NCBI RefSeq assembly: GCF_000455485.1
Contig: NZ_CBQR020000176.1
Coordinates: forward strand, 1-48,894
Length of the DNA stretch: 48,894 nt
Direction: 5' to 3'
From: Gorillibacterium massiliense
GTDB taxonomy: Bacteria > Bacillota > Bacilli > Paenibacillales > NBRC-103111
Numbering within the stretch: the first letter of the stretch is position 1; the number at the start of each line of letters is the position of its first letter. The position numbers and the translations under genes were made by a program. Shown here one piece after another: positions 6,232 to 14,536 of the stretch. Below the pieces are notes generated by a model. It did not search any database, was not told where the DNA came from, and was given only the letters and a program-made list of their open reading frames with translations.

Positions 6232-8709
6232 ATGTACATCCGAAAGACGATCCGGCGAATGGAGTTAGAAATGGCTAATGCCGGCAAAATGGTGGAAAAG
6301 AAAGCGTCGGAGAGCCGGTGGTTGCAAGTCTGGAGCACGAAGAAATGGGTCGTTATACTGACAGTGGCTGCTTTTATGTTGGGGAGAGCCTCGATATTGG
6401 ACCAACTTTCTCCCTTTGCCATTGCCTTCTTTGCGGTTGTGGTTTCCTTGCGAAAGGATATGGTCGCTCTAGCGGGTGCTGCCGCTGTCGCCGGCAGTCT
6501 GTTCTCTCCGCATCTTCACACCGCCGCTATCGTTACGGAGCTGCTCGTATTTCTGCTTTTGTATCGTGCCATTGAGAAGTATCAACGCACCGATCTTACG
6601 GTAGTCCCCCTTTTGGTAGGAACTACTGTTTTTGTCGTCCGCTTGTTTCAATATTTGGTAGGTAGCGAGATTAGTTTGTTTATGACTCTGATGGCGGCTA
6701 TCGAAGGCGTGCTTGGCTTTATTTTGACGCTGATCTTTCTTCAGGCCGTGCCAGTGTTTGCACCGGGCCGTAAATCCCATCGTTTGAAAAACGAGGAAAT
6801 CATCTGTTTAATCATCCTGCTGGCATCGGTCATGACAGGTACAGTGGGGTGGGGGGCCGGCACGCTATCCTTGGAAAATGTGCTGTCCCGCTACCTGGTG
6901 CTGCTCTTCGCATTTGTCGGGGGAGCGCCTCTTGGAGCCTCTGTCGGTGTAGTGACAGGCATGATTCTCAGCTTGGCGGACACCAATTCGGTTTATCAAA
7001 TCAGCCTGCTCGCTTTTGCCGGCATGCTGGGTGGATTGATGAAGGAGGGGGGGAGGATGGCTGTGGCCTTCGGGACGCTCCTCGGCTCCTCGATCCTCTC
7101 CTTTTACATTGGCAGCGAAACGGCGGTCTTAAGCTCGGCTTGGGAATCGGCTATAGCGATCGCTTTGTTTTTGCTAACCGGAAAAGGCTTGGTCAGGGGA
7201 TTATCCCGCTACATTCCAGGCACTCAGGAAAATATGAAGTCTCACTATGAATATGCCAAACGGGTACGGGATATAACCGCAGGCCGGGTGGAACAGTTCT
7301 CCGAGGTGTTCCGCCAGCTCTCCAGCAGCTTTAAGCAGTTGAACGGCGATAGCGAGGATCGGAAGGAAGCGGAGCGAGAACATTTCATGGATGCCGTTGC
7401 CGAGAAGGCTTGCGCCTCTTGTTACCGGAAGGACGTTTGTTGGAACGGGCAGTTTTATCAAACCTACAAGTTCATGACGGAAATGATGACGGCTATCGAC
7501 GGAGACGAAAATTTCGATAAGTCCAAAATCAAGCCGGAATGGAAGAAAGCTTGTATCAAAACCGATGCGGTTCTTCCCATTATGAAGCAGCAATATATGC
7601 TGTACCGCAACGATCAACGCTGGAAAAGGCAGATCCTGGAGAGCCGTCAACTGGTAGCCGACCAATTGGTTGGCGTCTCTCAGGTGATGGAGGATTTGGC
7701 TCGGGAAATCAAACGCGAAGGTCAAGAGCTTTACGAGCAGGAGGAGCAGATTCGCAGCGCTTTGGAGGAACTGGGCTTGGCGATTCAAGCGATTGATATC
7801 ATCAGTCTGGATGAAGGCAGCGTGGAAATCGAAATCATCCATACCTACACCCGGGGCTTCGATGAGTGCCGGAAAATCATCGCTCCCCTACTCTCGGATA
7901 TTCTCGGAGAAACCATCACAGTGAAGAAAGAGGAGCCTTACGCCAAGGGAGACGGGCGCAATATGGTCACCTTCGGCTCGGCAAAAACCTATGAGGTGGA
8001 AACGGGTGTTGCCGGAGCGGCTAAAGGCGGGGACCTGCTGTCCGGGGATAGCTTCAGTACGGTGGAGCTGGGCAACGGCAAATTCGCAGTGGCTTTGAGC
8101 GACGGCATGGGCAACGGAGAGCGGGCGCGAGCCGAGAGCAGCGCGGCGCTGACGATCTTGCAGCAGCTGCTTCAGTCCGGAATGGACGAGAAGCTGGCCA
8201 TCAAATCGGTGAACTCCGTGCTGATGCTGCGCTCGCCTGAAGAAATTTACGCCACAGTGGACATGGCACTTATTGACCAATACAACGCCAAGACGACCTT
8301 CATGAAAATCGGATCCACGCCCAGCTTCATCAAGCGGGATGGCGAAGTGATCTCCATCTCGGCTAATAACCTGCCCGTGGGCATCCTAAAGGATATCGAT
8401 GTCGACTTAGTCAGTCTACAGCTTCATCCCGGAGACGTGCTGATCATGATGACGGATGGGATCTATGACGCGCCGGGGTATGCCGTCAACAAAGAATTAT
8501 GGATGAAGCGCATCATCCAGGAAATTCAGGCGAAAGATCCACAAGAAATTGCCGATTGCCTACTGGAAAAGATCGTGCGGCACCAGCAAGGGGAAATTAG
8601 CGACGATATGACCGTTGTCGTCGCCCGGGTCGAGCTGTACCGGCCGGACTGGGCTGCCTTCCGTTGGCCGGGAGTCGGCCGGGTGGAGCGCCCGAAAGTG
8701 GTAAGTTGA
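6232..8709 (+). CDS. spoIIE: SpoIIE, stage II sporulation PP2C-type serine phosphatase
   Basis: 825 residues in the known SpoIIE layout. An N-terminal membrane domain of about ten helices spans roughly residues 38-330. A cytoplasmic linker/regulatory region follows, and it includes CASCYRKDVCW near 396-406. The C-terminus is a PPM/PP2C phosphatase with metal-binding motifs: GDSFSTVELG near 604, ALSDGMGNGERARAESSAAL near 620, MMTDGIYDAPG near 739 and SDDMTVVVARV near 789. SpoIIE localises to the polar septum and dephosphorylates SpoIIAA, freeing sigma-F in the forespore. The start uses GGTGGTGG, a modest ribosome-binding site close to the ATG. An alternative internal Met at residue 10 is possible. 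Confidence 0.96.
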   Translation: MYIRKTIRRMELEMANAGKMVEKKASESRWLQVWSTKKWVVILTVAAFMLGRASILDQLSPFAIAFFAVVVSLRKDMVALAGAAAVAGSLFSPHLHTAAIVTELLVFLLLYRAIEKYQRTDLTVVPLLVGTTVFVVRLFQYLVGSEISLFMTLMAAIEGVLGFILTLIFLQAVPVFAPGRKSHRLKNEEIICLIILLASVMTGTVGWGAGTLSLENVLSRYLVLLFAFVGGAPLGASVGVVTGMILSLADTNSVYQISLLAFAGMLGGLMKEGGRMAVAFGTLLGSSILSFYIGSETAVLSSAWESAIAIALFLLTGKGLVRGLSRYIPGTQENMKSHYEYAKRVRDITAGRVEQFSEVFRQLSSSFKQLNGDSEDRKEAEREHFMDAVAEKACASCYRKDVCWNGQFYQTYKFMTEMMTAIDGDENFDKSKIKPEWKKACIKTDAVLPIMKQQYMLYRNDQRWKRQILESRQLVADQLVGVSQVMEDLAREIKREGQELYEQEEQIRSALEELGLAIQAIDIISLDEGSVEIEIIHTYTRGFDECRKIIAPLLSDILGETITVKKEEPYAKGDGRNMVTFGSAKTYEVETGVAGAAKGGDLLSGDSFSTVELGNGKFAVALSDGMGNGERARAESSAALTILQQLLQSGMDEKLAIKSVNSVLMLRSPEEIYATVDMALIDQYNAKTTFMKIGSTPSFIKRDGEVISISANNLPVGILKDIDVDLVSLQLHPGDVLIMMTDGIYDAPGYAVNKELWMKRIIQEIQAKDPQEIADCLLEKIVRHQQGEISDDMTVVVARVELYRPDWAAFRWPGVGRVERPKVVS

Positions 8710-8795
8710 GATCAAAGGTGAATTGTATTTTTACTATATGATTGGAACGAAAGTAAGGGATGAAGGAGCGGAGCAACCGATTGTTCTGGAAACGC

Positions 8796-8885
8796 CACAC
8801 ATGCCGCTTGAACGTCACGAGCGAATGTGTGAAAATCGGCGAAGCCGCCTGAAACCAATCTTAGCTTAACGAAGAGTAGTTCAGG
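8796..8885 (+). ncRNA. Structured RNA element, copy 1 (unassigned, putative cis-regulatory)
   Basis: Three consecutive helices: CACACAT/ATGTGTG (8796-8802 with 8825-8831), capped by CGCT/AGCG (8805-8808 with 8820-8823); CGGC-GAA-GCCG (8837-8847); and CCTGAA/TTCAGG (8848-8853 with 8880-8885). A second copy with the same architecture lies at 16316-16404. The linker and second hairpin are almost identical, while the first helix changes two positions on both strands, keeping pairing. An intrinsic terminator follows at 9072-9110, before the ArsR-like gene. I do not recognise it as any riboswitch class. The remainder of the 8710-9198 gap (8886-9070) has no gene; AGAGTC 8888-8893 can pair with GACTCT 8964-8969. 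Confidence 0.65.
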
Positions 8886-9071
8886 ATAGAGTCAGCGGTC
8901 GCCTTTGTGATCGGATTCCTACCTTTATGGGATTATCTAATCATGGAATCTGAGCGCAACAGCGACTCTCCAGAATAATCAGGTTTTGCAGTGATGAAAT
9001 CCTTACAAGCTATAGTTCTATTTATATAGATGAAAAATGAGCGATGAGCTTTCGTTTGAACAGGAGCAGAG

Positions 9072-9110
9072 AAGCGCACAGCCGGGCGGACAACGGTTGT
9101 GCGCTTTCTT
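9072..9110 (+). terminator. Intrinsic terminator between RNA element copy 1 and the ArsR-like gene
   Basis: AAGCGCACA/TGTGCGCTT with an inner CCG/CGG helix, followed by TCTT. The inner part contains GGGCGG (9084-9089), complementary to the conserved CCGCCT (8845-8850) of the upstream RNA element. It could end the spoIIE transcript or attenuate the downstream regulator gene. Confidence 0.75.
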
Positions 9111-9119
9111 GATGCATTT

Positions 9120-9136
9120 ATTACAAAAATATTGAA
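9120..9136 (+). repeat. Direct repeat ATTACAAAAATAyTGAA, copy before the regulator
   Basis: This 17-bp sequence recurs at 10190-10206, upstream of the solute-binding protein promoter, with one difference (T/C at position 13). Presence before both the regulator and the transport operon suggests a shared regulator-binding site. Confidence 0.5.
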
Positions 9137-9198
9137 ATAAAACATAAATTAATAGTAAACTGAAGTTAACGAAGATAAAAATGAGGAGCGAAGCAAGA

Positions 9199-10137
9199 AT
9201 GTTGGAATTAAATATTAACGAGCCGGAGCCTCTTGTGCTGGTGGCTCATGCCTTGTCAACCCGCGCCAGAGTTGATATTTTGCGGCTTTTGAACAAGAAG
9301 AGCATGAATATCGTGGAACTGGCGGAGGCTTTAGGGCAGCCGGTATCTACCGTTGCCAACAATGTGAAGGTGCTGGAAAAGGCCAAGCTGATCTACACGG
9401 AGCTGTTGCCTGCCGTGAGAGGCGCGATGAAGGTGTGCAGCCGGAATTACGATGACATCCATATGGCTCTAAACAGCTCCATGCGCATAGCGAAAGACAG
9501 CTCCCGGATCTACGAGGTGGAGGTTCCGATCGGGCAGTACAGCGATTGTGAGGTTTACCCAACCTGCGGCATGGCCAGTAAAGACAAAATGATTACCGTG
9601 GAAGACGAGCCAGCCAGCTTCTATCATCCGGATCATATTGCTGCACAGATCATTTGGTTTCGAAAAGGTTATATTGAATATTTGCTGCCTTTGGAAATTC
9701 CGCTGAATGCCAAAATCGAAGCCGTGGAGTTCTCTATGGAGATGTGCTCAGAGGCGCCCAATTACGACAATGATTGGCCTTCGGATATCACCCTATGGGC
9801 CAATGGGGTTGAAATCGGTACATGGACAAGCCCTGGGGATTTCGGCGACCGCCGCGGCAAACTCAATCCGGCTTGGTGGTTGGATTGGACTACTCAATAC
9901 GGCTTGCTAAAAACGTGGCGCATTGACGGTGAGCGAACGACGCTGGATATGAAGAAGGTCTCCTCCGTGACGTTAAGCGATCTTAACCTAGCCCAGCGGC
10001 CTGTAATCCGCTTGCGGATCGGCGTAAAACCCGATGCCGTCCATAAGGGCGGGGTTAATCTGTTTGGCAAACATTTCGGGGATTATGATCAAGATCTCAT
10101 CATGCGTGTCCAATATGCTCAGGCGGATCAAGAGTAA
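9199..10137 (+). CDS. ArsR-like winged-helix regulator with a large C-terminal domain
   Basis: 312 residues from the chosen start (MLELNINEPEP). Residues 10-80 are an ArsR/SmtB-like winged helix: HALSTRARVDILRLLNKKSM, then NIVELAEALGQPVSTVANNVKVLEKAKL. The remaining 230 residues (from about 95) are Trp-rich and beta-strand-rich and lack the metal-binding Cys pattern of metal-sensing ArsR proteins, so a small-molecule (perhaps sugar) sensing or oligomerisation role is inferred. It directly precedes a carbohydrate ABC operon, its probable target. ATG 9199 has GAGGAG with a 10-nt spacer; an upstream in-frame ATG at 9181 has no good site and its own codons supply that Shine-Dalgarno. Confidence 0.82.
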   Translation: MLELNINEPEPLVLVAHALSTRARVDILRLLNKKSMNIVELAEALGQPVSTVANNVKVLEKAKLIYTELLPAVRGAMKVCSRNYDDIHMALNSSMRIAKDSSRIYEVEVPIGQYSDCEVYPTCGMASKDKMITVEDEPASFYHPDHIAAQIIWFRKGYIEYLLPLEIPLNAKIEAVEFSMEMCSEAPNYDNDWPSDITLWANGVEIGTWTSPGDFGDRRGKLNPAWWLDWTTQYGLLKTWRIDGERTTLDMKKVSSVTLSDLNLAQRPVIRLRIGVKPDAVHKGGVNLFGKHFGDYDQDLIMRVQYAQADQE

Positions 10138-10189
10138 AATGGTTAATATAAACATAATTATTGTAATGAATAAATAAATCTGCTTATTA

Positions 10190-10206
10190 ATTACAAAAAT
10201 ACTGAA
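10190..10206 (+). repeat. Direct repeat ATTACAAAAATAyTGAA, copy before the ABC operon
   Basis: Second copy of the motif at 9120-9136. It ends 8 bp upstream of the -35 box of the solute-binding protein promoter, a typical activator position. Confidence 0.5.
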
Positions 10207-10214
10207 TGAAACCG

Positions 10215-10299
10215 TTGACAAAGGACGGTTCACCCCGTATTATGATGTCATTAGGTACAAAAATGTTGTTTAAAAACAAACTTTATGTTTTGTACCTAA
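10215..10299 (+). promoter_or_regulatory. Promoter and nested palindromic operator of the sugar ABC operon
   Basis: TTGACA (10215-10220), 17 bp, TATTAT (10238-10243) form a strong sigma-A promoter. Just downstream, TTAGGTACAAAA (10251-10262) and TTTTGTACCTAA (10288-10299) are a perfect 12-bp inverted repeat enclosing a smaller palindrome, TTGTTTAAAAACAA. No T-run follows, so it is not a terminator; it is best read as an operator covering the start point, possibly for the ArsR-like protein. Confidence 0.8.
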
Positions 10300-10327
10300 A
10301 ATAGATATCATGATTGGGGAGGCAAAT

Positions 10328-11674
10328 ATGAAAAAAAGGCTTGGCTTGTTCTCGGCTGCAGTTCTTTCTCTCTCTCTTCTTGTAACCGCTTGCGGAGGCG
10401 GAGGAAAAACGGCGGACTCCACGTCGGCTCCTGCAGACTCTGCAACAAAAGCTCCGGCAAAGGAAACGTCGGCACCACCCGCTGCGGGGGGAGACAAAGT
10501 TACCTTGAGCTACTGGACCCTATTCAGCGGTGGCGACGGCGACAATATGGACGCTTTGATCGCCGAATTCAACAAATCCCACCCCGACATTCAAATCAAA
10601 AACACGAAGCTCGAATGGGGCGAATATTACACCAAGTTAATTACTGCGGTGGGCAATGGCAACGGTCCGGATATCGGCATCTCTCATATTTCTCGCCTTC
10701 CCGATCTGATCAATCAAGGGGTTGTCACAACTCTCGACGATGTGGCGGGTCCGGCCAACGTAGACTGGAGCACGTTTAACCAAAACATTTTGAACTCCAC
10801 GATTGTGGATGGCCAGCATTATGCTGTTCCCATCGATACCCACCCGTTCATCATGTACTACAATAAAAAGCTGCTGAAAGACGCAGGACTTTTGGGCGAC
10901 GACGGCAAGCCGGTGATGGAGCAATCCGCCGATGGTTTCGTCAAGTTCCTGTCCACTTTGAAGGAAAAGCTGCCTAAAACCGTCACCCCATTTGCCCTCT
11001 CCAACAGCAATGACGATCCTTACCGTCTCTGGTGGGCGCTATACTCCCAACAGGGGGGCAACGACCTGGTTTCCGACGATTTGACGAAAGCTCAGATCGA
11101 TACGGACAAAGCCGTTAAGGCTGCACAATATATTCAGGATCTTTTCAAGAACGGCTATATCAAGAAAAATGACCCGGACTTCTATAAAAATTTCCAAAGC
11201 GGCACCGCGGCGATTATGATGACCGGCGTATGGGCAACCGGGACTTGGGAATCCACCAAGGGCCTCGAATTCGGAGCTATGCCGATTCCGAAAATCTACG
11301 ATCAAGAAGCGACATGGGGCGACTCCCACACGATCATCCTGCCGACAACTAAAGGCAACGATGCAAAGAAACGTCAGGCGGCTATCACCTTTGCCAACTG
11401 GGTGGCGGACAATGGGCAAATCTGGGCGAAAGCCGGACATATTCCAGCCAAACCCTCTGTCTTTGAAAAACCGGAATTCAAGAGCTTGCCTTATCGCAGC
11501 GACTATGTTTCTGTAGCGGATACGGTTAAATTCAACAAGCCTTCCACGAAAAACTGGCAAATTCGCGATCTGTCTTCCTTCAAATTCTTAAATGAAGTTT
11601 GGGCACAGAAGATGAGCCCTGCCGACGCCGTTGCAAAAATGGAGCCGGAAATCAATAAGATTCTGAAGGAGTAG
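10328..11674 (+). CDS. Extracellular solute-binding lipoprotein of a carbohydrate ABC importer (family 1)
   Basis: 448 residues. A lipoprotein signal peptide ends in LLVTAC with the acylated Cys at position 22, followed by a Gly/Ser/Ala/Thr-rich linker to about residue 55. The mature domain matches the MalE/UgpB-type sugar-binding family: KVTLSYWTLFSGGDGDNMDA, FNKSHPDIQIK, and the late MMTGVWATGTWESTKGLEFG. It captures an oligosaccharide or sugar outside the cell and hands it to the two permeases that follow. ATG 10328 has GGGGAGG at 5-nt spacing; an upstream in-frame start would put a non-signal-like sequence before KKRLGLFS. Substrate unknown; neighbouring GH43 and GH2 enzymes suggest plant-polysaccharide fragments. 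Confidence 0.94.
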   Translation: MKKRLGLFSAAVLSLSLLVTACGGGGKTADSTSAPADSATKAPAKETSAPPAAGGDKVTLSYWTLFSGGDGDNMDALIAEFNKSHPDIQIKNTKLEWGEYYTKLITAVGNGNGPDIGISHISRLPDLINQGVVTTLDDVAGPANVDWSTFNQNILNSTIVDGQHYAVPIDTHPFIMYYNKKLLKDAGLLGDDGKPVMEQSADGFVKFLSTLKEKLPKTVTPFALSNSNDDPYRLWWALYSQQGGNDLVSDDLTKAQIDTDKAVKAAQYIQDLFKNGYIKKNDPDFYKNFQSGTAAIMMTGVWATGTWESTKGLEFGAMPIPKIYDQEATWGDSHTIILPTTKGNDAKKRQAAITFANWVADNGQIWAKAGHIPAKPSVFEKPEFKSLPYRSDYVSVADTVKFNKPSTKNWQIRDLSSFKFLNEVWAQKMSPADAVAKMEPEINKILKE

Positions 11675-11693
11675 AAGCAGCCGGATCATGCAT

Positions 11694-11730
11694 CCGACAA
11701 GCTTGCGGTAAATGTCCGCAAGCTTGTCGG
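11694..11730 (+). other. Perfect 15-bp hairpin between the binding-protein and permease genes
   Basis: CCGACAAGCTTGCGG (11694-11708) and CCGCAAGCTTGTCGG (11716-11730) with a 7-nt loop, not followed by a T-run. Such hairpins after a solute-binding gene commonly protect its mRNA 3' end or partly block transcription, so that the binding protein is made in excess over the permeases. Confidence 0.75.
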
Positions 11731-11755
11731 GCATAAAGAGGAAGGGGTGATAGTC

Positions 11756-12643
11756 ATGAAGATCAAGAAGTGGAGAGCGGATTTGCAGGCTCTTTTGTTT
11801 CTGCTGCCCTTTCTTGCGGTTTATCTGATCTTTACTATATGGCCCATGCTTAAAGGGCTGCAGATGAATTTTTACAAGTGGACGCTAATCAAGAAGATGA
11901 AATACATCGGTTTTGACAACTACAGCCGGATGTTTCATGATTCGGATTTTTGGTCCTCTCTCTGGCATTCCACCATATTCGTCATGATCACGACCCCGAC
12001 GATGATCGCTCTCGCCATTCTTTTAGCCGTCATCGCAAACCGCAAGTCCCGTCTGCAAAAGCTGTATCGCAGCGTATTTTTTCTGCCGAGCGTGCTGTCC
12101 GTTGCAGTCGCTTCCTTTCTCGGACTTTTCGTATTCCAGCCATACACCGGATTTTTGAACGGACTGCTTCATCTGATCGGGCTGCTTCCCGATGGCAAGG
12201 AAGTTTTTTGGTTAACGGAACTGGCGCTTTCTTGGATAGCTTTATCCGTGTTGACGTTATGGTGGACGGTAGGCTTTAACTTCATCTTATATCTATCAGC
12301 GATGCAAGAGATATCCGAGGACATTTATGAAGCAGCTCGTTTGGATGGAGCCAACGACAGACAGATCTTCTGGGGGATCACACTACCGCTTCTCAGTCCC
12401 ATTACCAAAACCATCACCATGCTGCAAATTATCGCTTCATTTAAGGTGTTTTTACAAATCTATGTCATCACAGGCGGCGGTCCTCTCGACAAAACGCGCC
12501 CCGTCATTCAGTACATCTGGCAAACCGGCTTCCGCAAAAATGATCTCGGCTATGCCTCAACCATGTCCTATATGCTGTTTATCATCCTCTTGATTCTCTC
12601 TGGGATACAATTTTGGCTTAACAACCGGAAGGAGGCAGTCTGA
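11756..12643 (+). CDS. Carbohydrate ABC transporter permease (MalF/UgpA type)
   Basis: 295 residues with six predicted transmembrane helices (first near 11-32). The ABC permease EAA loop is clear: EAARLDGANDRQIFWGITLP near 200-220, the site that docks on the ATPase. Its partner is the MalG-type permease immediately downstream. No ATPase is encoded in this operon, so a shared MsmX/MsmK-type ATPase elsewhere is inferred. The ATG at 11756 has AAGGGG at 8-nt spacing; an in-frame GTG at 11747 is too close to the Shine-Dalgarno. Confidence 0.93.
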   Translation: MKIKKWRADLQALLFLLPFLAVYLIFTIWPMLKGLQMNFYKWTLIKKMKYIGFDNYSRMFHDSDFWSSLWHSTIFVMITTPTMIALAILLAVIANRKSRLQKLYRSVFFLPSVLSVAVASFLGLFVFQPYTGFLNGLLHLIGLLPDGKEVFWLTELALSWIALSVLTLWWTVGFNFILYLSAMQEISEDIYEAARLDGANDRQIFWGITLPLLSPITKTITMLQIIASFKVFLQIYVITGGGPLDKTRPVIQYIWQTGFRKNDLGYASTMSYMLFIILLILSGIQFWLNNRKEAV

Positions 12644-12644
12644 T

Positions 12645-13451
12645 ATGAAGTGGTTTTATCGGCTGGGTTCTGCCGCTATCGCCTTGATTTTCCTGATGCC
12701 TCTGATCTGGATGCTCATGGTATCCGTGAAAAAAGAGGGGATGAAAATCACCACGCTGGCAGACTGGTTCGTTCCGCCGTACTCATTCGCCGTCTATCAT
12801 GAGGTGATGTCGGAGACAAAGCTGACCCATTGGGTCTGGAATAGCTTTTTCGTTGCCGTATGCGTCACGATTTTCACGGTTATTTTTGCTGCAATGGCCG
12901 GATTTGTTCTCTCGAAAATTCCGTTTCGCTATAAAACGTTTATGTTCTTTGTCATTTTAGCAGGCCTGCTCATTCCCGGTGAAGCGCTGATTATCCCCCT
13001 TTATCAAGTGGCGAAGGATATGAGCATTCTTAATTCCTATCAAGGGTTGATCTTGCCGGCGCTTGCTTCTCCAATGGCGGTTATTATCCTTAAAAGCTTT
13101 TTTGACGGCGTTCCCAACGACCTGCTGGAAAGCGTGCAAATCGACGGCGGTGGAACGCTGCGGATTTTTACCCAAATCATGCTTCCGTTGACAAGACCGG
13201 CGCTAGCTTCTATGGCGATCCTCACGTTTATCGGATCCTGGAACAACTTCCTTTGGCCGTTTCTGTCGATTACGGATGATCGGATGTTCACTTTGCCCAT
13301 GGGGATCCCGACCCTCATGAACCAGTATACGGAAGATTATGTGAAGCCTATGGTCATCAACACGATTTCTTCCCTGCCGATCATCGCCTTGTTTCTCATC
13401 TTCGAACGGCAAATCGTCAAAGGCGTTACCCTTTCCGGGATTAAGGGATGA
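12645..13451 (+). CDS. Carbohydrate ABC transporter permease (MalG/UgpE type)
   Basis: 268 residues, six transmembrane helices. The family features are present: NSFFVAVCVTIFTVIFAAMAGFVLSK in the core and the C-terminal GSWNNFLWPF motif. The EAA-loop equivalent reads ESVQIDGGGTLRIFTQIMLP rather than the usual EAAxIDGA, keeping the ID-G core but changing the first half. It starts one base after the upstream permease stop, with AAGGAGG inside that gene's end. The stop overlaps the start of the acyltransferase gene by four bases, so all are one transcript. Confidence 0.93.
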   Translation: MKWFYRLGSAAIALIFLMPLIWMLMVSVKKEGMKITTLADWFVPPYSFAVYHEVMSETKLTHWVWNSFFVAVCVTIFTVIFAAMAGFVLSKIPFRYKTFMFFVILAGLLIPGEALIIPLYQVAKDMSILNSYQGLILPALASPMAVIILKSFFDGVPNDLLESVQIDGGGTLRIFTQIMLPLTRPALASMAILTFIGSWNNFLWPFLSITDDRMFTLPMGIPTLMNQYTEDYVKPMVINTISSLPIIALFLIFERQIVKGVTLSGIKG

Positions 13452-14530
13452 CCTTGTCCGCGACCGGAATTCCGCGTCCTCCGCGGGAGAGGGCGATCGA
13501 TCTATTCAAAGGGCTGCTGGTTATCGGCATGATCTATTGCCACAGTCTTCAGTTTTTCAGCGATGTTCAGGTTTATCCGGGTGGGCAGAAATGGATCGAC
13601 TTTATCAATTTAATTACTTTTTCCGGTTTCGTGTTCAGCTTTGGCTATGTGTCTCAGTTGGCGTATTACAGCAAACCTTTCCGCCGTTCGGCTCCGCGGA
13701 TGCTTCTAGCAGGCGTGAAAACACTTTTGGCGTTTTACGTTTCCGGCACCGCCTTTCGGTTGTTTATTGATCAGCGTCCCGTCGGCTGGAGCACGATTCG
13801 TCCGATTCTATTGTTGGATGATATGCCGGGATGGTCGGAGTTTTTGGCTTCATTTACTTATGTAACGATTGCTGGATTGGTGTTGTTTGTTCCGCTTAAG
13901 TGGCTGGCCGAGCGTAAATGGCTGAGTTTCGCCGTAGCTTTTATTTTACTTGGAGCAACGTTTATCCCCTATGGATCGATCCATGCTCCTCAATTGGCAC
14001 CGCTTATCGGTACCCGGGATATGGCTTCTTTTCCGGTCGTTCAGTACTTTCCGTACTATTTAGCGGGTATGCTGTTCGCGCGCTATCGCATTCGTTGGGA
14101 TTGGAGAGTGCTGGCGGCAGCGCTCCTTGCATCCGGAGCTTTCTTTTGGAAGTGGCAGATGCAGGGCGATCTTCCGGAGCGGTTCCCGCCTTCCATTTGG
14201 TGGATCATCGGGCCGGCAGCGGTCTTGTATGGGTACTACCTGCTGGCAAAATGGCTGGAGCAGGGAGTGCGCTATCTAGCACCCATTGAAATAATGGGGA
14301 GAAATGTACTGTGGTTTCTCGTGATGAGCAACGTGATGATTTTTGCTTTAAAACGCAGTCAGCAGCTTTACATGGTAAGCCCGATAAATGCGTTTTGGCT
14401 GGCTCTGGTTTTCCTCTGCATCGTTATTTTCAGCGTCAGCATGATCACGAAACCTCCAAAAGTGCCGGTGCAGGATCAACAAGACCATCGGAGTGAATCT
14501 ATAAAACAAATAAACATCATAGAGGAGTAG
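13448..14530 (+). CDS. Acyltransferase-3-like integral membrane protein
   Basis: A 360-residue, mostly hydrophobic protein with roughly ten helices. The N-terminal RAIDLFKGLLVIGMIYCHSL resembles the opening of acyltransferase-3/OpgC/YeiB-like membrane proteins, in which a conserved Arg and His in the first helices are catalytic. Members transfer acetyl or other acyl groups from cytoplasmic donors to sugars on the far side of the membrane. The C-terminus is a short cytoplasmic tail rich in Gln, Asp and His. It overlaps the MalG-type permease by ATGA and is followed after 6 bp by the GH2 gene, so it is embedded in the sugar operon. Its acceptor is unknown; the family assignment is by pattern only. 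Confidence 0.7.
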   Translation: MTLSATGIPRPPRERAIDLFKGLLVIGMIYCHSLQFFSDVQVYPGGQKWIDFINLITFSGFVFSFGYVSQLAYYSKPFRRSAPRMLLAGVKTLLAFYVSGTAFRLFIDQRPVGWSTIRPILLLDDMPGWSEFLASFTYVTIAGLVLFVPLKWLAERKWLSFAVAFILLGATFIPYGSIHAPQLAPLIGTRDMASFPVVQYFPYYLAGMLFARYRIRWDWRVLAAALLASGAFFWKWQMQGDLPERFPPSIWWIIGPAAVLYGYYLLAKWLEQGVRYLAPIEIMGRNVLWFLVMSNVMIFALKRSQQLYMVSPINAFWLALVFLCIVIFSVSMITKPPKVPVQDQQDHRSESIKQINIIEE

Positions 14531-14536
14531 AGAGAA

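Noticed and set aside
8796-8885. Known riboswitch classes (TPP, FMN, SAM, cobalamin, lysine, c-di-GMP, c-di-AMP, ZTP, fluoride, T-box, glmS)
   Set aside because: None of their conserved core sequences could be found in either copy.
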